Positions 36,173 to 46,588 are shown, counted from the stretch's first letter. The stretch: 64,000 nt of DNA from Streptomyces sp. ISL-66 (GCF_018614135.1 NZ_JAGGOW010000032.1:62001-126000), one strand, 5' to 3'. Program-made: numbers and translations. Notes: generated by a model not told the origin, from the sequence alone.

Positions 36173-37072
36173 GTGATCGAGGCACGTCATCTCCGAGTTC
36201 TGCGCGCTGTCGCCGGAACCGGATCCTTCTCCGCCGCCGCCCGCGAGCTCGGGTGCACCCAGCCGGCCGTCTCCCAGCAGATGAAGGCGCTGGAACAGTC
36301 CGCCGGCACCCCGCTGCTGATCCGCACCGGCCGCGAGATGCGGCTCACGCAGGCGGGTGGGGCGCTGGTCCGGCACGCCGCCGGGATCCTCGCCGGGCTG
36401 ACCGCCGCCGAGGAGGAGGTCGCGGCCATCGCCGGGCTGCGCGCGGGCCGGGTCCGGCTCGTCTCCTTCCCGAGCGGGAGCTCCACGCTGGTCCCCACCG
36501 CGCTGGCGGCGATGCGCGCCGCGCACCCGGGCACCCGGATCTCGCTGGTCGAGGCCGAGCCGCCGCGGTCGGTGGAGATGCTGCGCGAGGGTGACTGCGA
36601 TCTGGCGCTGGCCTTCCGCTACGGCGGCGCCGCCGGATCGGCGGGCGAGTGGGAGGACCTCGTGGTCCGGCCGCTGCTGACCGACCGGCTCGTCGGACTG
36701 GTCCCCGACGGGCACCGGCTGGCCGGCGCCGGGCGGGTGGGCATGGCGGAGCTGGCGGACGAGCCGTGGATCGCGGGCTGCCCGCGCTGCCGCCGCCATC
36801 TGGTCGAGGTGTGCGAGGGCGTCGGCTTCACCCCGCGCATCGACTTCGCCACCGACGACTACCCGGCCGTGGTCGGCCTGGTCGGGGCCGGGCTCGGGGT
36901 CGCGGTGCTGCCGGAGCTCGCGGTGGAGTCCGTACGGGCCAAGGGCGTGAGCACCCTCATCGTGGAACCGGCCGTCGAGCGGGAGGTCGTGGCGCTGACC
37001 CTGCCCGACCTGGCCCGGGTCCCGGCGGTCGCGGCGACCCTGACCGAGCTGGAGCGCGCGGCGCAGCGTTGA
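36173..37072 (+). CDS. LysR-family transcriptional regulator
   Basis: 299 residues. N-terminal winged helix-turn-helix (LRVLRAVAGTGSFSAAAREL, TQPAVSQQMKALE), then a two-lobed LysR substrate-binding domain (about 90-299) with three cysteines in a CxxC-like cluster (AGCPRCRRH, then VC). The GTG at 36173 is chosen because TATGCT lies 6 nt upstream and IEARHLRVL is a normal LysR start. It is divergent from the MOSC gene, its most likely target. Confidence 0.9.
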   Translation: MIEARHLRVLRAVAGTGSFSAAARELGCTQPAVSQQMKALEQSAGTPLLIRTGREMRLTQAGGALVRHAAGILAGLTAAEEEVAAIAGLRAGRVRLVSFPSGSSTLVPTALAAMRAAHPGTRISLVEAEPPRSVEMLREGDCDLALAFRYGGAAGSAGEWEDLVVRPLLTDRLVGLVPDGHRLAGAGRVGMAELADEPWIAGCPRCRRHLVEVCEGVGFTPRIDFATDDYPAVVGLVGAGLGVAVLPELAVESVRAKGVSTLIVEPAVEREVVALTLPDLARVPAVAATLTELERAAQR

Positions 37073-37077
37073 GTCAT

Positions 37078-37182
37078 GGCGCGTTGGGCCGCGTCGCGCG
37101 GAGATAAGCCGCGGCGCGTTGGGCCGCGGCGCGTGGAGGTAGGCGACGGCGCGTCGGGCCGCGGCGCGCGAAGCCGGCGGCG
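37078..37182. repeat. Three imperfect 35-bp tandem repeats
   Basis: GGCGCGTTGGGCCGCG occurs at 37078 and 37113 and, with one change, at 37148, exactly 35 bp apart, each followed by a similar purine-rich stretch. The array starts 5 nt after the LysR stop. No gene is present to the whiD terminator. Confidence 0.8.
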
Positions 37183-37298
37183 TCGCGCGGGGCCGGGCGG
37201 GTGGCCGGATCGGCCGCCACGCGAAAGAACCGTACGGCGGTACGGCCACTCGGGTGGCGGCCCGTCCGGTGACGGCGCCCCCGTGGGCGCCGGGATGG

Positions 37299-37332
37299 CG
37301 AGGGGAAACGTTCCTTCGGACGTTTCCCCTCG
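37299..37332. terminator. Terminator after whiD
   Basis: CGAGGGGAAACGT (37299-37311) pairs with ACGTTTCCCCTCG (37320-37332), 13 bp, ending 8 nt from the whiD stop. There is no T-run, as is common in Streptomyces. Confidence 0.75.
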
Positions 37333-37339
37333 CCCTTGC

Positions 37340-37666
37340 TCAGTGCGGAGCGACCGGTCCGATCACGGTCGCGGCGGGGATCAGGCGATGGCGGGCGCGG
37401 CCCATCAGTTCTTCGCGTTCGTCTTCGGTGAGGCCGCCCCACACCCCGTAGGGCTCGCGGACGGCGAGGGCGTGCGCGGCGCATTCCGCGCGCACCGGGC
37501 AGCGCATGCAGACCTCTTTAGCCGAGGCCTCGCGCGCGCTCCTGGCCGCGCCCCGCTCGCCTTCCGGGTGGAAGAAGAGGGAGCTGTCGACCCCGCGGCA
37601 GGCAGCCAGCAGCTGCCAGTCCCAGAGGTCGGCGTTCGGTCCGGGGAGGCGGGAGAAATCTGCCAT
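37340..37666 (-). CDS. whiD: Sporulation Fe-S regulator WhiD (WhiB family)
   Basis: 108 residues beginning MADFSRLPGPNADLWDWQLL. The [4Fe-4S] ligands are Cys23, Cys53, Cys56 and Cys62; the GVWGG turn and a basic C-terminal part (RARHRL) follow. Spacing and sequence match WhiD of S. coelicolor, required for late sporulation septation and spore maturation. The ATG at 37666 has AAGAGGA upstream. It is divergent from bldM, as in other Streptomyces. A TAGATT candidate -10 (minus, 37756-37761) and a palindrome CTACT-gtcgt-AGTAG (37720-37734) lie in its leader. Confidence 0.95.
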   Translation of the reverse strand: MADFSRLPGPNADLWDWQLLAACRGVDSSLFFHPEGERGAARSAREASAKEVCMRCPVRAECAAHALAVREPYGVWGGLTEDEREELMGRARHRLIPAATVIGPVAPH

Positions 37667-37891
37667 TGGTAGTCCTCTTGGTGCCGGTACTGAGGCGGAT
37701 ACGGTCCATGTCTCCACACCTACTGTCGTAGTAGATGTAAATATGACTCATTGGGAATCTAGCCTCAGACATGCGCCAAACGGAAGGAAAGCCGCCAAAT
37801 AGGGCATAACGCCAGATGGAGGACACGCCGTGAGTGGTGCCCGCGTTGTGTTCGCTTCCTCACGTAGAGTGCCGAAGGTGTCCGTCCGACC
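37667..37891. promoter_or_regulatory. whiD promoter side of the whiD-bldM intergenic region
   Basis: Comparatively AT-rich. Contains the palindrome CTACTGTCGTAGTAG (37720-37734), TAGATT on the minus strand, and one GACAC (37822-37826) with reverse-complement copies near 37879 and 37957; GACAC is the core WhiA recognition sequence. Individual sites are suggestions only. Confidence 0.45.
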
Positions 37892-37919
37892 CGTAACTCT
37901 TTCGAGTGACCATCGTTGA
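37892..37919 (+). promoter_or_regulatory. Sigma-BldN promoter of bldM (CGTAAC-N16-CGTTGA)
   Basis: CGTAAC at 37892-37897 and CGTTGA at 37914-37919, separated by exactly 16 bp. This is an exact match to the published sigma-BldN consensus; bldM is the classical BldN target. Transcription would start near 37926, about 120 nt before the ATG. Confidence 0.92.
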
Positions 37920-38045
37920 GAGTGCGAAGGCGGTTGAACCAATAAGTTCTCGGACAGGTGTCCGGGAGCATCGACCGCACAGGTGACGATACGTACCAGC
38001 CTGGAGGCTCAAGGTGACGCGCATCAGCAGCTGCGGAGGGCGGTC

Positions 38046-38657
38046 ATGACATCCGTCCTCGTCTGCGACGACTCCCCGCTTGCCCGAGAGGCGCTCCGTC
38101 GCGCGGTTGCCACCGTGCCCGGCGTCGAGCGTGTGACGACGGCTGCCAACGGCGAGGAAGTCCTCCGCCGCTGGGGTGCCGACCGTTCCGATCTGATTCT
38201 GATGGACGTGCGGATGCCCGGGCTCGGCGGTGTGGAGACGGTTCGCCGACTGCTCTCGGCCGACCCCGGCGCCCGCATCATCATGCTGACGGTCGCCGAG
38301 GATCTGGACGGCGTGGCCCTCGCGGTCGCCGCCGGTGCCCGGGGCTATCTGCACAAGGACGCCTCGCGCGCCGAACTGCGGGCCACGGTGACCCAGGCCC
38401 TGGCCGACCCGACCTGGAGGCTGGCCCCGCGCCGGCTCCGCTCGGCCGAGATGGGCGCCGCGCCCACGCTCACCGCGCGCGAGATCCAGGTGCTGGAGGG
38501 CATGAGCCACGGCCGGTCCAACGCGGAGATCGGGCGCGAGCTCTTCCTCTCCGAGGACACGGTCAAGACGCACGCCCGCCGTCTGTTCAAGAAGCTGGGA
38601 GCCTCGGACCGGGCGCACGCCGTTGCGCTCGGCTTCCGCTGGGGCCTGGTCCGCTGA
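38046..38657 (+). CDS. bldM: Developmental response regulator BldM
   Basis: 203 residues. The N-terminal receiver domain has Asp8/Asp9, phospho-acceptor-position Asp54 (LILMDVRMPG), a Thr in IIMLTVAED and Lys in YLHKDAS. The C-terminal LuxR-type helix-turn-helix contains LTAREIQVLEGMSHGRSNAE and LSEDTVKTHARRLFKKLG. No sensor kinase is adjacent; BldM is an orphan regulator and Asp54 has been reported as dispensable. It controls aerial development as homodimer or with WhiI. The ATG at 38046 has GGAGG 7 nt upstream. Confidence 0.97.
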   Translation: MTSVLVCDDSPLAREALRRAVATVPGVERVTTAANGEEVLRRWGADRSDLILMDVRMPGLGGVETVRRLLSADPGARIIMLTVAEDLDGVALAVAAGARGYLHKDASRAELRATVTQALADPTWRLAPRRLRSAEMGAAPTLTAREIQVLEGMSHGRSNAEIGRELFLSEDTVKTHARRLFKKLGASDRAHAVALGFRWGLVR

Positions 38658-38673
38658 CCGCACGACCGCACGA

Positions 38674-38697
38674 CCGCCGGCCCTCACCGGCCGGCGG
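38674..38697 (+). terminator. Hairpin after bldM
   Basis: CCGCCGGCC (38674-38682) and GGCCGGCGG (38689-38697), 9-bp stem and 6-nt loop, shortly after the stop codon. Confidence 0.6.
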
Positions 38698-38886
38698 CGC
38701 CGCGGCCGGGCCGCCGACACCGCGTCGGCCGCTTCGTCGAACCTCGGTGCGAACCGGGGGATTGGCGGGGCACAATCCGGGGGACGTGTCGCTTCGTGCG
38801 CGATGCCGCATGCTTGAGGGTGTGGCGCATCCTTGGAGATGACGCCGCGGCAACGATTCGGCCGAGCGGGAGGGGAGGGCCAGAGC

Positions 38887-39618
38887 ATGAGTTCCGGTGC
38901 ACCCACCCCTCATAACGCTTCGACGCACAACACGGACCGCGGTGCCGCGAACACTCCGGCGCCAAGGCACCATGGATTGATGCGCGACGACGAGGCCCAG
39001 GGGTCCCCCGCGGCCACAGGACCCACCCGCCCCGCCGGCGCCGCCCGGGGCGGCGGTGACGGGACCGCCAGCACGCTCGTGCGCCGCGCGGTCGAGGGCG
39101 ACGAGCAGGCCACGCACGACCTGCTGGCCTTCGTGCACCCCCTCGCCATCCGCTACTGCCGCACCCGGCTCTCGCGACTGCCCGGTGATGCCCGTCACTT
39201 CGTCGAGGACCTGGCGCAGGAAGTCTGCGTCGCCGTCCTGATGGCCCTGCCGCGCTACCGCGACACCGGGCGCCCCTTCGAGGCCTTCGTCTTCGCCATC
39301 GCCGCGCACAAGGTCGCCGACCTGCAGCGGGCCGCCATGCGGCACCCGGGCAGCACGGCCGTGCCCTCCGACGAGATGCCCGAGCGGCCCGACGACTCGC
39401 TGGGTCCGGAGGAGCGCGCGCTCCTCAGCAGTGACGCGGCCTGGGCCAAGAAGCTGCTGGCCAACCTTCCGGAGAACCAGCGCGAGCTCCTCGTACTGCG
39501 CGTCGCCGTCGGGCTGACCGCCGAGGAGACCGGGCAGATGCTCGGAATGTCCCCCGGAGCGGTACGCGTGGCACAGCACCGGGCGCTCAGCCGGCTCCGC
39601 GCGCTCGCCGAGCAGTAG
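38887..39618 (+). CDS. shbA: ECF-type RNA polymerase sigma factor ShbA
   Basis: 243 residues. After a ~55-residue disordered Ser/Pro/Thr-rich N-terminus come region 2 ([36 protein letters not shown]) and region 4 ([35 protein letters not shown]). Position directly after bldM and before guaB matches ShbA, which directs transcription of hrdB, the principal sigma factor. ATG 38887 has GGGAGGG upstream; a later ATG (38980) is possible. No anti-sigma gene is adjacent. Confidence 0.9.
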   Translation: MSSGAPTPHNASTHNTDRGAANTPAPRHHGLMRDDEAQGSPAATGPTRPAGAARGGGDGTASTLVRRAVEGDEQATHDLLAFVHPLAIRYCRTRLSRLPGDARHFVEDLAQEVCVAVLMALPRYRDTGRPFEAFVFAIAAHKVADLQRAAMRHPGSTAVPSDEMPERPDDSLGPEERALLSSDAAWAKKLLANLPENQRELLVLRVAVGLTAEETGQMLGMSPGAVRVAQHRALSRLRALAEQ

Positions 39619-39679
39619 GCCGGAGTGGGTGAATCGGCCGGGGATGTTCCGTCCCGGTTCGCCGGGTCTGTCCTCGTAG

Positions 39680-41287
<1,608 letters not shown>

Positions 41288-41295
41288 ACGAGCAG

Positions 41296-41335
41296 CGTCG
41301 AAGGGGCGGACCCGGCCGGGTCCGCCCCTTCGACG
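41296..41335. terminator. Terminator after guaB
   Basis: A perfect 40-bp palindrome (20-bp arms, centre ggcc) beginning 8 nt after the guaB stop. It can function on either strand. Confidence 0.85.
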
Positions 41336-41451
41336 TGCCCGCCGCGGGCCGGCCCGGCCCGGCGCGCGCGTCCGTACAGCGGTCACCGGAACGCATGTCC
41401 CCGCGGTTCGGGGATACTGGACGGGCAGACCCAGAGGAAAGGCCACCACAC

Positions 41452-42576
41452 GTGACTGAGATCGAGATCGGGCGCGGCAAGCGCGGCCGTAGGGCGTACG
41501 CGTTCGATGACATCGCCATCGTCCCCAGCCGCCGCACCCGGGACCCGAAGGAGGTCTCGATCGCCTGGCAGATCGACGCCTACCGCTTCGAGCTCCCGTT
41601 CCTGGCTGCTCCCATGGACTCGGTCGTCTCCCCGCAGACCGCCATCCGCATGGGCGAGCTCGGCGGCCTCGGCGTGCTGAACCTCGAAGGCCTGTGGACC
41701 CGGTACGAGGACCCGCAGCCGCTGCTCGACGAGATCGCCGAGCTCGACGAGGCCTCCGCGACCCGCCGGCTCCAGGAGATCTACGCGGCCCCGATCCAGG
41801 CGGACCTGATCCGTCAGCGGATCAAGGAGGTGCGCGACTCCGGTGTCGTCACCGCCGCCGCGCTCTCCCCGCAGCGCACGGCCGAGTTCTCCAAGGTCGT
41901 CGTCGACGCGGGCGTGGACATCTTCGTGATCCGCGGCACCACGGTCTCGGCGGAGCACGTCTCCGGCGCCGCCGAGCCGCTGAACCTCAAGCAGTTCATC
42001 TACGAGCTCGACGTCCCGGTCATCGTGGGCGGCTGCGCCACCTACACCGCGGCCCTGCACCTGATGCGCACCGGCGCCGCCGGTGTCCTGGTCGGCTTCG
42101 GCGGCGGCGCCGCGCACACCACGCGCAACGTGCTCGGCATCCAGGTCCCGATGGCCACCGCCGTCGCGGACGTGGCCGCGGCCCGCCGCGACTACATGGA
42201 CGAGTCCGGCGGCCGCTACGTGCACGTCATCGCCGACGGCGGCGTGGGCTGGTCCGGTGACATCCCGAAGGCCGTCGCCTGCGGCGCCGACGCCGTGATG
42301 ATCGGCTCCCCGCTGGCCCGTGCCGAGGACGCGCCCGGCAAGGGCAACCACTGGGGCATGGAGGCCGTCCACGAGGACGTGCCGCGCGGCAAGAAGGTCG
42401 ACCTCGGCACGGTCGGCACCACCGAGGAGATCCTCACCGGCCCGTCGCACAGCCCGGACGGATCGATGAACCTCTTCGGCGCGCTGCGCCGCTCGATGGC
42501 CACCACCGGCTACAGCGAGCTCAAGGAGTTCCAGCGGGTCGAGGTCACGGTCGCGGACTCCCAGCACCACCGCTGA
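41452..42576 (+). CDS. guaB3: GuaB3 family IMP dehydrogenase-related protein
   Basis: 374 residues. Starts (GTG) VTEIEIGRGKRGRRAYAFDD, with the barrel motifs FLAAPMDSVVSPQTA and VIADGGVGWSGDI of the IMPDH/GMPR family but without CBS domains. At the catalytic loop, where guaB has GSICTTR, this protein reads GGGAAHTTR, so the nucleophile position is His222. The exact reaction of GuaB3 is less settled than GuaB. AGGAAAGG precedes the start. It follows guaB as in most actinobacteria. Confidence 0.92.
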   Translation: MTEIEIGRGKRGRRAYAFDDIAIVPSRRTRDPKEVSIAWQIDAYRFELPFLAAPMDSVVSPQTAIRMGELGGLGVLNLEGLWTRYEDPQPLLDEIAELDEASATRRLQEIYAAPIQADLIRQRIKEVRDSGVVTAAALSPQRTAEFSKVVVDAGVDIFVIRGTTVSAEHVSGAAEPLNLKQFIYELDVPVIVGGCATYTAALHLMRTGAAGVLVGFGGGAAHTTRNVLGIQVPMATAVADVAAARRDYMDESGGRYVHVIADGGVGWSGDIPKAVACGADAVMIGSPLARAEDAPGKGNHWGMEAVHEDVPRGKKVDLGTVGTTEEILTGPSHSPDGSMNLFGALRRSMATTGYSELKEFQRVEVTVADSQHHR

Positions 42577-42591
42577 CCGCACTCGCGTACG

Positions 42592-42638
42592 CATGCCGCA
42601 GGGCCGGCGCCCCGCACGGGGCGCCGGCCCTCCGGCAT
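42592..42638. terminator. Bidirectional terminator after guaB3
   Basis: GGGCCGGCGCCCC (42601-42613) and complement (42618-42630), 4-nt loop, with outer ATGCCG/CGGCAT pairs. It lies between convergent genes. Confidence 0.85.
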
Positions 42639-42676
42639 GTCCGGCCGGGGTCGGGGCCGTGGCCGGGTCGCGCCGG

Positions 42677-44427
42677 TCAGTTCTTGCTCTTCGACCGACG
42701 GTTCAAGCAGATGCCCCACGGGATGACGAAGACGCCCGCGACGAGCAGCAGTCTGAACAGGAACCACGCGTTGTCATGGGCGATCTGCCCGTGCTCGTCG
42801 CCCATGACGTAGCCGAGGGCGAGCGCCGCTGCGCCGATGAGCAGGCCGGGGGCGCCGAGCGCCCACAGCAGGACGGTGAACCAGAGGTCGGGTTCGGTGG
42901 CCGGGGCCCGGGGGGCCCGGGCCGGGGTGGGGCGGGGCGGCCGCGGGATCCGGGACGGTTCGCGCGACGGCACGGTGATCACCACGGAGGGCGGGACGGC
43001 CGCGTCGAGCGGGGCCAAGTCGGCCGGGCCGATCCCGTACAGGGCCGGCTCGATGGTGAGCGTGAAGCCGTCGTGGCCCACCAGGTGGCGGGCGCCGTCC
43101 GGATAGGCCTGGACCAGGGAGCACGCGGCGTAGCGGACGGTGATCCGTCGGTGCTCCGTGACCAGGCTGACGGCTTCGTCGCCCACGACCAGGACCGTGC
43201 CGGGGTCGGCCAGGGCCGGGTGGCGCCGCCCGGTGGCGGTCTCCGCGGATCCTGTGGGCGCTGCCGCGAGCTCTGACGCGAGGTCCGTCGTGAGCTCCGC
43301 CGTGAGCTCCGACGCCCGGTCCGCGCTCCGGCCGGGGAGCTGGAGCAGGGCGCCGGCCCACACGGCGTGCGCGACCTCGCGCAGGGATTCGACGCTGACC
43401 GCCTCGATCTCGGCCCGCTCCTCGGCGACGGTGGGGCTCCGGTGACCCAGCAGCAGGTCCACGGCGTGCCCGGGGAGCCGGTCGGCGGCGAGCCCGGGGG
43501 CGTCGAGGCGGGCGAGCGCGCGGGCCCGTACGGATTCCAGGTCGGACGGGTCGATCCGGCCGGCCCGCAGCTTCGCGAGGGCGCCGACGAATGCGCCGGC
43601 CATCGCCTCCTGCTTCTCGGGCAGCGCGTCGGCGTGGGCGACGAGGGTCGCGGAGGCGGCGTCGCGCGGGACGTACTCGGCGGTGGCCGTGTACGAGTAC
43701 CCGCTCTTGTGGCGCAGTTCGCGGTAGAGCTCCTTGCCCAGCACCTCGGCGAACAGGCTCGCCCCGGTGGAGCGGGGCAGTACGGAGGTCAGGACGACGC
43801 TGCCGTCCTCGCCCCGGAAGAAGGCGGGGAGGGCGGGCAGGGCGGCTGTGGGCTCGGGCGCGGGATGCCGGGTGCCCGGAGGAAGGGCGAGGTCGAGGCC
43901 GTCGGGGACGGCGCCGCCGGTGATGCACAGGACGGCGTTGCCGGTGGTGAACCGGGTCCGGGCCCAGTCGCGGACCTGCTGCCCGGTGAGCTGGGCGAGT
44001 CCGGCTTCGGCGTATTCGGCGAGGCCGTAGGAGCGGGATCCGTAGCGCCACAGGGTGGAGAGGCGGGCCGGACCGCGGCTGCGGCCGGCGGCTCGGTGCG
44101 GAGGATCTCCTTCTCGGTCTCCAGCCGTTCCACGGGCAGGTCGCGCAGGGAGGCGCAGACGCCGTTGAGGTACGCGACCACCTCGGCGGGGGTCCCGGTC
44201 ACCTGGAAACCGGTGTGCGCGGGGGCGGTGGCGCCGTCGTGGTGCGGGTCGCCGGGCGGCACGTGGCGGTGCAGGGCGAGGTGTTCGACGAGGTGGGTGA
44301 TGCCGCTGGTGGCGAGGGTCTCGTCGGCGCGGCCGACGCGGAAGAGCAGCCCGGCGGTGACCGGGCCCGGACCCGGCTGGTGGGCGAGGAGCGTCCGGAC
44401 GCCGTCGACGGTGGTTTCGGTGATCAT
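42677..44427 (-). pseudogene. M16-family metallopeptidase with C-terminal membrane segments, broken by a frameshift
   Basis: The N-terminal part (from ATG 44427, GAGGAG upstream) reads MITETTVDGVRTLLAHQPG and contains the inverted zinc motif HLVEH with flanking SGITHLVEHLAL, up to ETEKEILRTE. The frame then shifts at about 44091. In another frame the protein continues AGRSRGPARLSTLWRYGSRS and on to the second M16 domain (KELYRELRHKSGYSYTATAE), ending with two hydrophobic helices near the C-terminus. Adding one base (GAGCC to GAGGCC) restores a continuous frame of about 583 codons. This is either a real inactivation or a base-calling error. The stop is at 42677. Confidence 0.85.
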
Positions 44428-44633
44428 CTCGCTCCTCGGGCCCGGCCGCGGCGGCGCGGTGGGGTGACTCTGCTTGCGGCGCAGGCCGCGGTCGCCGGGA
44501 GCCCGGCGCGCCTCGACCGCATGCGGGCGCTGGTCACCGCCGTGCGGACCGCCGCGGACAGGCCGGCCCGGGGGCAGGCCGGCCCCGGAGGGTCCGGGTG
44601 CGGCTGCCCGGGGCGGAGGCGAGAGGGGCTGCC

Positions 44634-45179
44634 TCAGTCGCCGATCTTCTTGGCGGAGCCGTATCCGGTGAACGCGCCGAGGCCCAGGAAGATGACGGTC
44701 TTGAAGTTCGCTTCTTCCTTCCAGATGTCGACCAGGCCGGAGACGCCGACCTTGCTCAGCACGTCGCCCACGCTGATCTCGGCCATGTCGGCCATCACGA
44801 GCGCGTACATGAACAGCTCGCCGAGGAAGACGGCGGCGACCGAGAGGACCGCGGCGACGATCGGAAGGACCGGGTTGCGGCCGCCGAGCTTGCCCGCGAC
44901 GAAGCCGACGAGGGCGCCGACGCCGACCGCCGCGTAGCCGAACTCGCGGTCGATGGCGTTCATGATCCCGCCGTACGCCGCGGCCACGGCCAGGGCGGCG
45001 ACGAGCGCGGCGGCGATGCCGAGGCCCACGTTGCCCGCGCGCGCCTGGACCGGGGCCGGGAGCAGGAAGTCCGCTCCGGACTGGGCCGGGAAGCCGGCCG
45101 GTGCCGCGGCGCCGGCCGCGGGCGCGGCGGACTGGGGCGCGGCGGACTGGGGCGCGGGCGGCTGGAACTGCTGGCTCAT
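44634..45179 (-). CDS. Hypothetical membrane protein with Ala/Pro-rich N-terminus
   Basis: 181 residues. The first ~45 residues (MSQQFQPPAPQSAAPQSAAP) are low-complexity and cytoplasmic. Four hydrophobic segments follow (VGLGIAAALVAALAVAAAYG, YAAVGVGALVGFVAG, VLPIVAAVLSVAAVFLGELF, TVIFLGLGAFTGYG). The C-terminus is charged. I recognise no family. The N-terminus looks like that of actinobacterial proteins with disordered tails. Confidence 0.72.
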   Translation of the reverse strand: MSQQFQPPAPQSAAPQSAAPAAGAAAPAGFPAQSGADFLLPAPVQARAGNVGLGIAAALVAALAVAAAYGGIMNAIDREFGYAAVGVGALVGFVAGKLGGRNPVLPIVAAVLSVAAVFLGELFMYALVMADMAEISVGDVLSKVGVSGLVDIWKEEANFKTVIFLGLGAFTGYGSAKKIGD

Positions 45180-45328
45180 GAAGAAATCCCCCCCAAGGGA
45201 TGGAGCGCACGGGGAACCACACGTCTGTTCGTGGGACGTATGCGCGAGATAAGTCGACGCAGGCTAGCAGCAGCCCGTGACATCCGTTGAGGGGATTTCG
45301 GCGGACCGTGGGCGGTCCCGTGGGCGGG

Positions 45329-46558
45329 CTACAGCCGGTGCGCCGCGCCCGCCGGACTCGCGCCGCGGGTGTCGAGCAGCAGCTGCGCTTTGACCGCCAG
45401 TCCTTGGAGGTCGTAGGTGCGGTGGTGCTGGAGCAGGATCGTCAGATCGGCGTTGGCGGCGGCCTCGTACAGGGATTCGGCGCGGGGGACGGGCTGGTCC
45501 CGGACGCGCCATCCGCTGATGTAGGGGTCGTGGTAGCTGACCAGCGCCCCGAGGTCGAGGAGCCGGCTGGCGATCTCGCGGGCGGGGGAGCCCTCCTGGT
45601 CGGCGAGGTCCTGCTTGTAGGTGACCCCGAGCAGCAGGACCCGGGCCCCGCGGGCGGACTTGCCGTGCTCGTTCAGCAGGGCCGCGCTGCGCTGGATGAC
45701 GTACTGCGGCATCCGGTTGTTGATTTCCTGCGCCAGGCCGACCATGCGCAGCGGGTGGCCCGGGGTGCGGGTGGTGTGGGGGAGGTAGTTGGGGTCGAGG
45801 GGGACGCCGTGACCGCCGACCCCGGGGCCGGGGCGGAAGGCCTGGAAGCCGTACGGCTTGGTCTCGGCGCAGCGGATGACGTCCCACAGGTCCACGCCCA
45901 GGTCGTGGCAGAGGACGGCCATCTCGTTCATGAGGGCGATGTTGACGTGCCGGTAGTTGGTTTCGAGGAGCTGCACGGTCTCGGCCTCGCGCAGGCCGCG
46001 GGCCCGCACCACCTTGTCGGTGAGGCGGGCGTAGAAGGCGTGCGCGGACTCGGTGCAGGCGGGGGTGAGGCCGCCGATGACCCGGGGCGTGTTGGGGATG
46101 CCGTGCGTGCGGTTGCCCGGGTCGAGGCGGCTCGGGGAGTAGGCCAGATGGAAGTCCCGGCCGGCGCGCAGCCCGGAGCCCGATTCGAGGATCGGGCGCA
46201 GGTACTCCTCGGTGACGCCGGGATGGGCGGCCGATTCGAGGATGACGGTGGTGTGGGGGCGCAGCCGGGCGGCGAGCGTGCGGCCCGCCTCGCCGACCGC
46301 GGACAGGTCGAGTGCGCGGTCCGCGCCGAGCTGGGTGGGGGCGCAGATGACGGCGGTGCGGACCCGGCCGAGTTCGGCGGGGTTGGTGGTGATCCGGAAG
46401 CCGGCCGCCGACATGCGGCGGATCTCGGCGGCGGTGAGGGTGGAGTCCGTGGCCGGACCGCTGTCGTAGCCGACCGTCTCGATCCCGGCGGCCACTGCTG
46501 CCTGGGCGAGCGGGAGACCGAGATGGCCGAGTCCGATGACGGCGAGATCTGCGGGCAT
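45329..46558 (-). CDS. Nucleotide-sugar dehydrogenase-like protein lacking the catalytic cysteine
   Basis: 409 residues of the UDP-glucose/GDP-mannose dehydrogenase superfamily. N-terminal Rossmann domain MPADLAVIGLGHLGLPLAQA, central region LLETNYRHVNIALMNEMAVL and a C-terminal UDP-binding domain with LLLGVTYKQDLADQEGSPAR. The catalytic motif, normally GGHCIPxDP in this subgroup, reads GPGVGGHGVPLDP: Gly251 replaces the nucleophile cysteine. Either it has lost dehydrogenase activity or it catalyses a different NAD-dependent step. ATG 46558 is chosen because it begins the family N-terminus; a purine-rich stretch precedes it. Confidence 0.85.
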   Translation of the reverse strand: MPADLAVIGLGHLGLPLAQAAVAAGIETVGYDSGPATDSTLTAAEIRRMSAAGFRITTNPAELGRVRTAVICAPTQLGADRALDLSAVGEAGRTLAARLRPHTTVILESAAHPGVTEEYLRPILESGSGLRAGRDFHLAYSPSRLDPGNRTHGIPNTPRVIGGLTPACTESAHAFYARLTDKVVRARGLREAETVQLLETNYRHVNIALMNEMAVLCHDLGVDLWDVIRCAETKPYGFQAFRPGPGVGGHGVPLDPNYLPHTTRTPGHPLRMVGLAQEINNRMPQYVIQRSAALLNEHGKSARGARVLLLGVTYKQDLADQEGSPAREIASRLLDLGALVSYHDPYISGWRVRDQPVPRAESLYEAAANADLTILLQHHRTYDLQGLAVKAQLLLDTRGASPAGAAHRL

Positions 46559-46588
46559 GGGGGTGCCGTCCCTTCCCTTCCCTGACAT

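Noticed and set aside
37740-37800. A whiG-type promoter (TAAA-N15-GCCGATAA) for whiD
   Set aside because: I searched the gap by eye on both strands and found no such pair of boxes.
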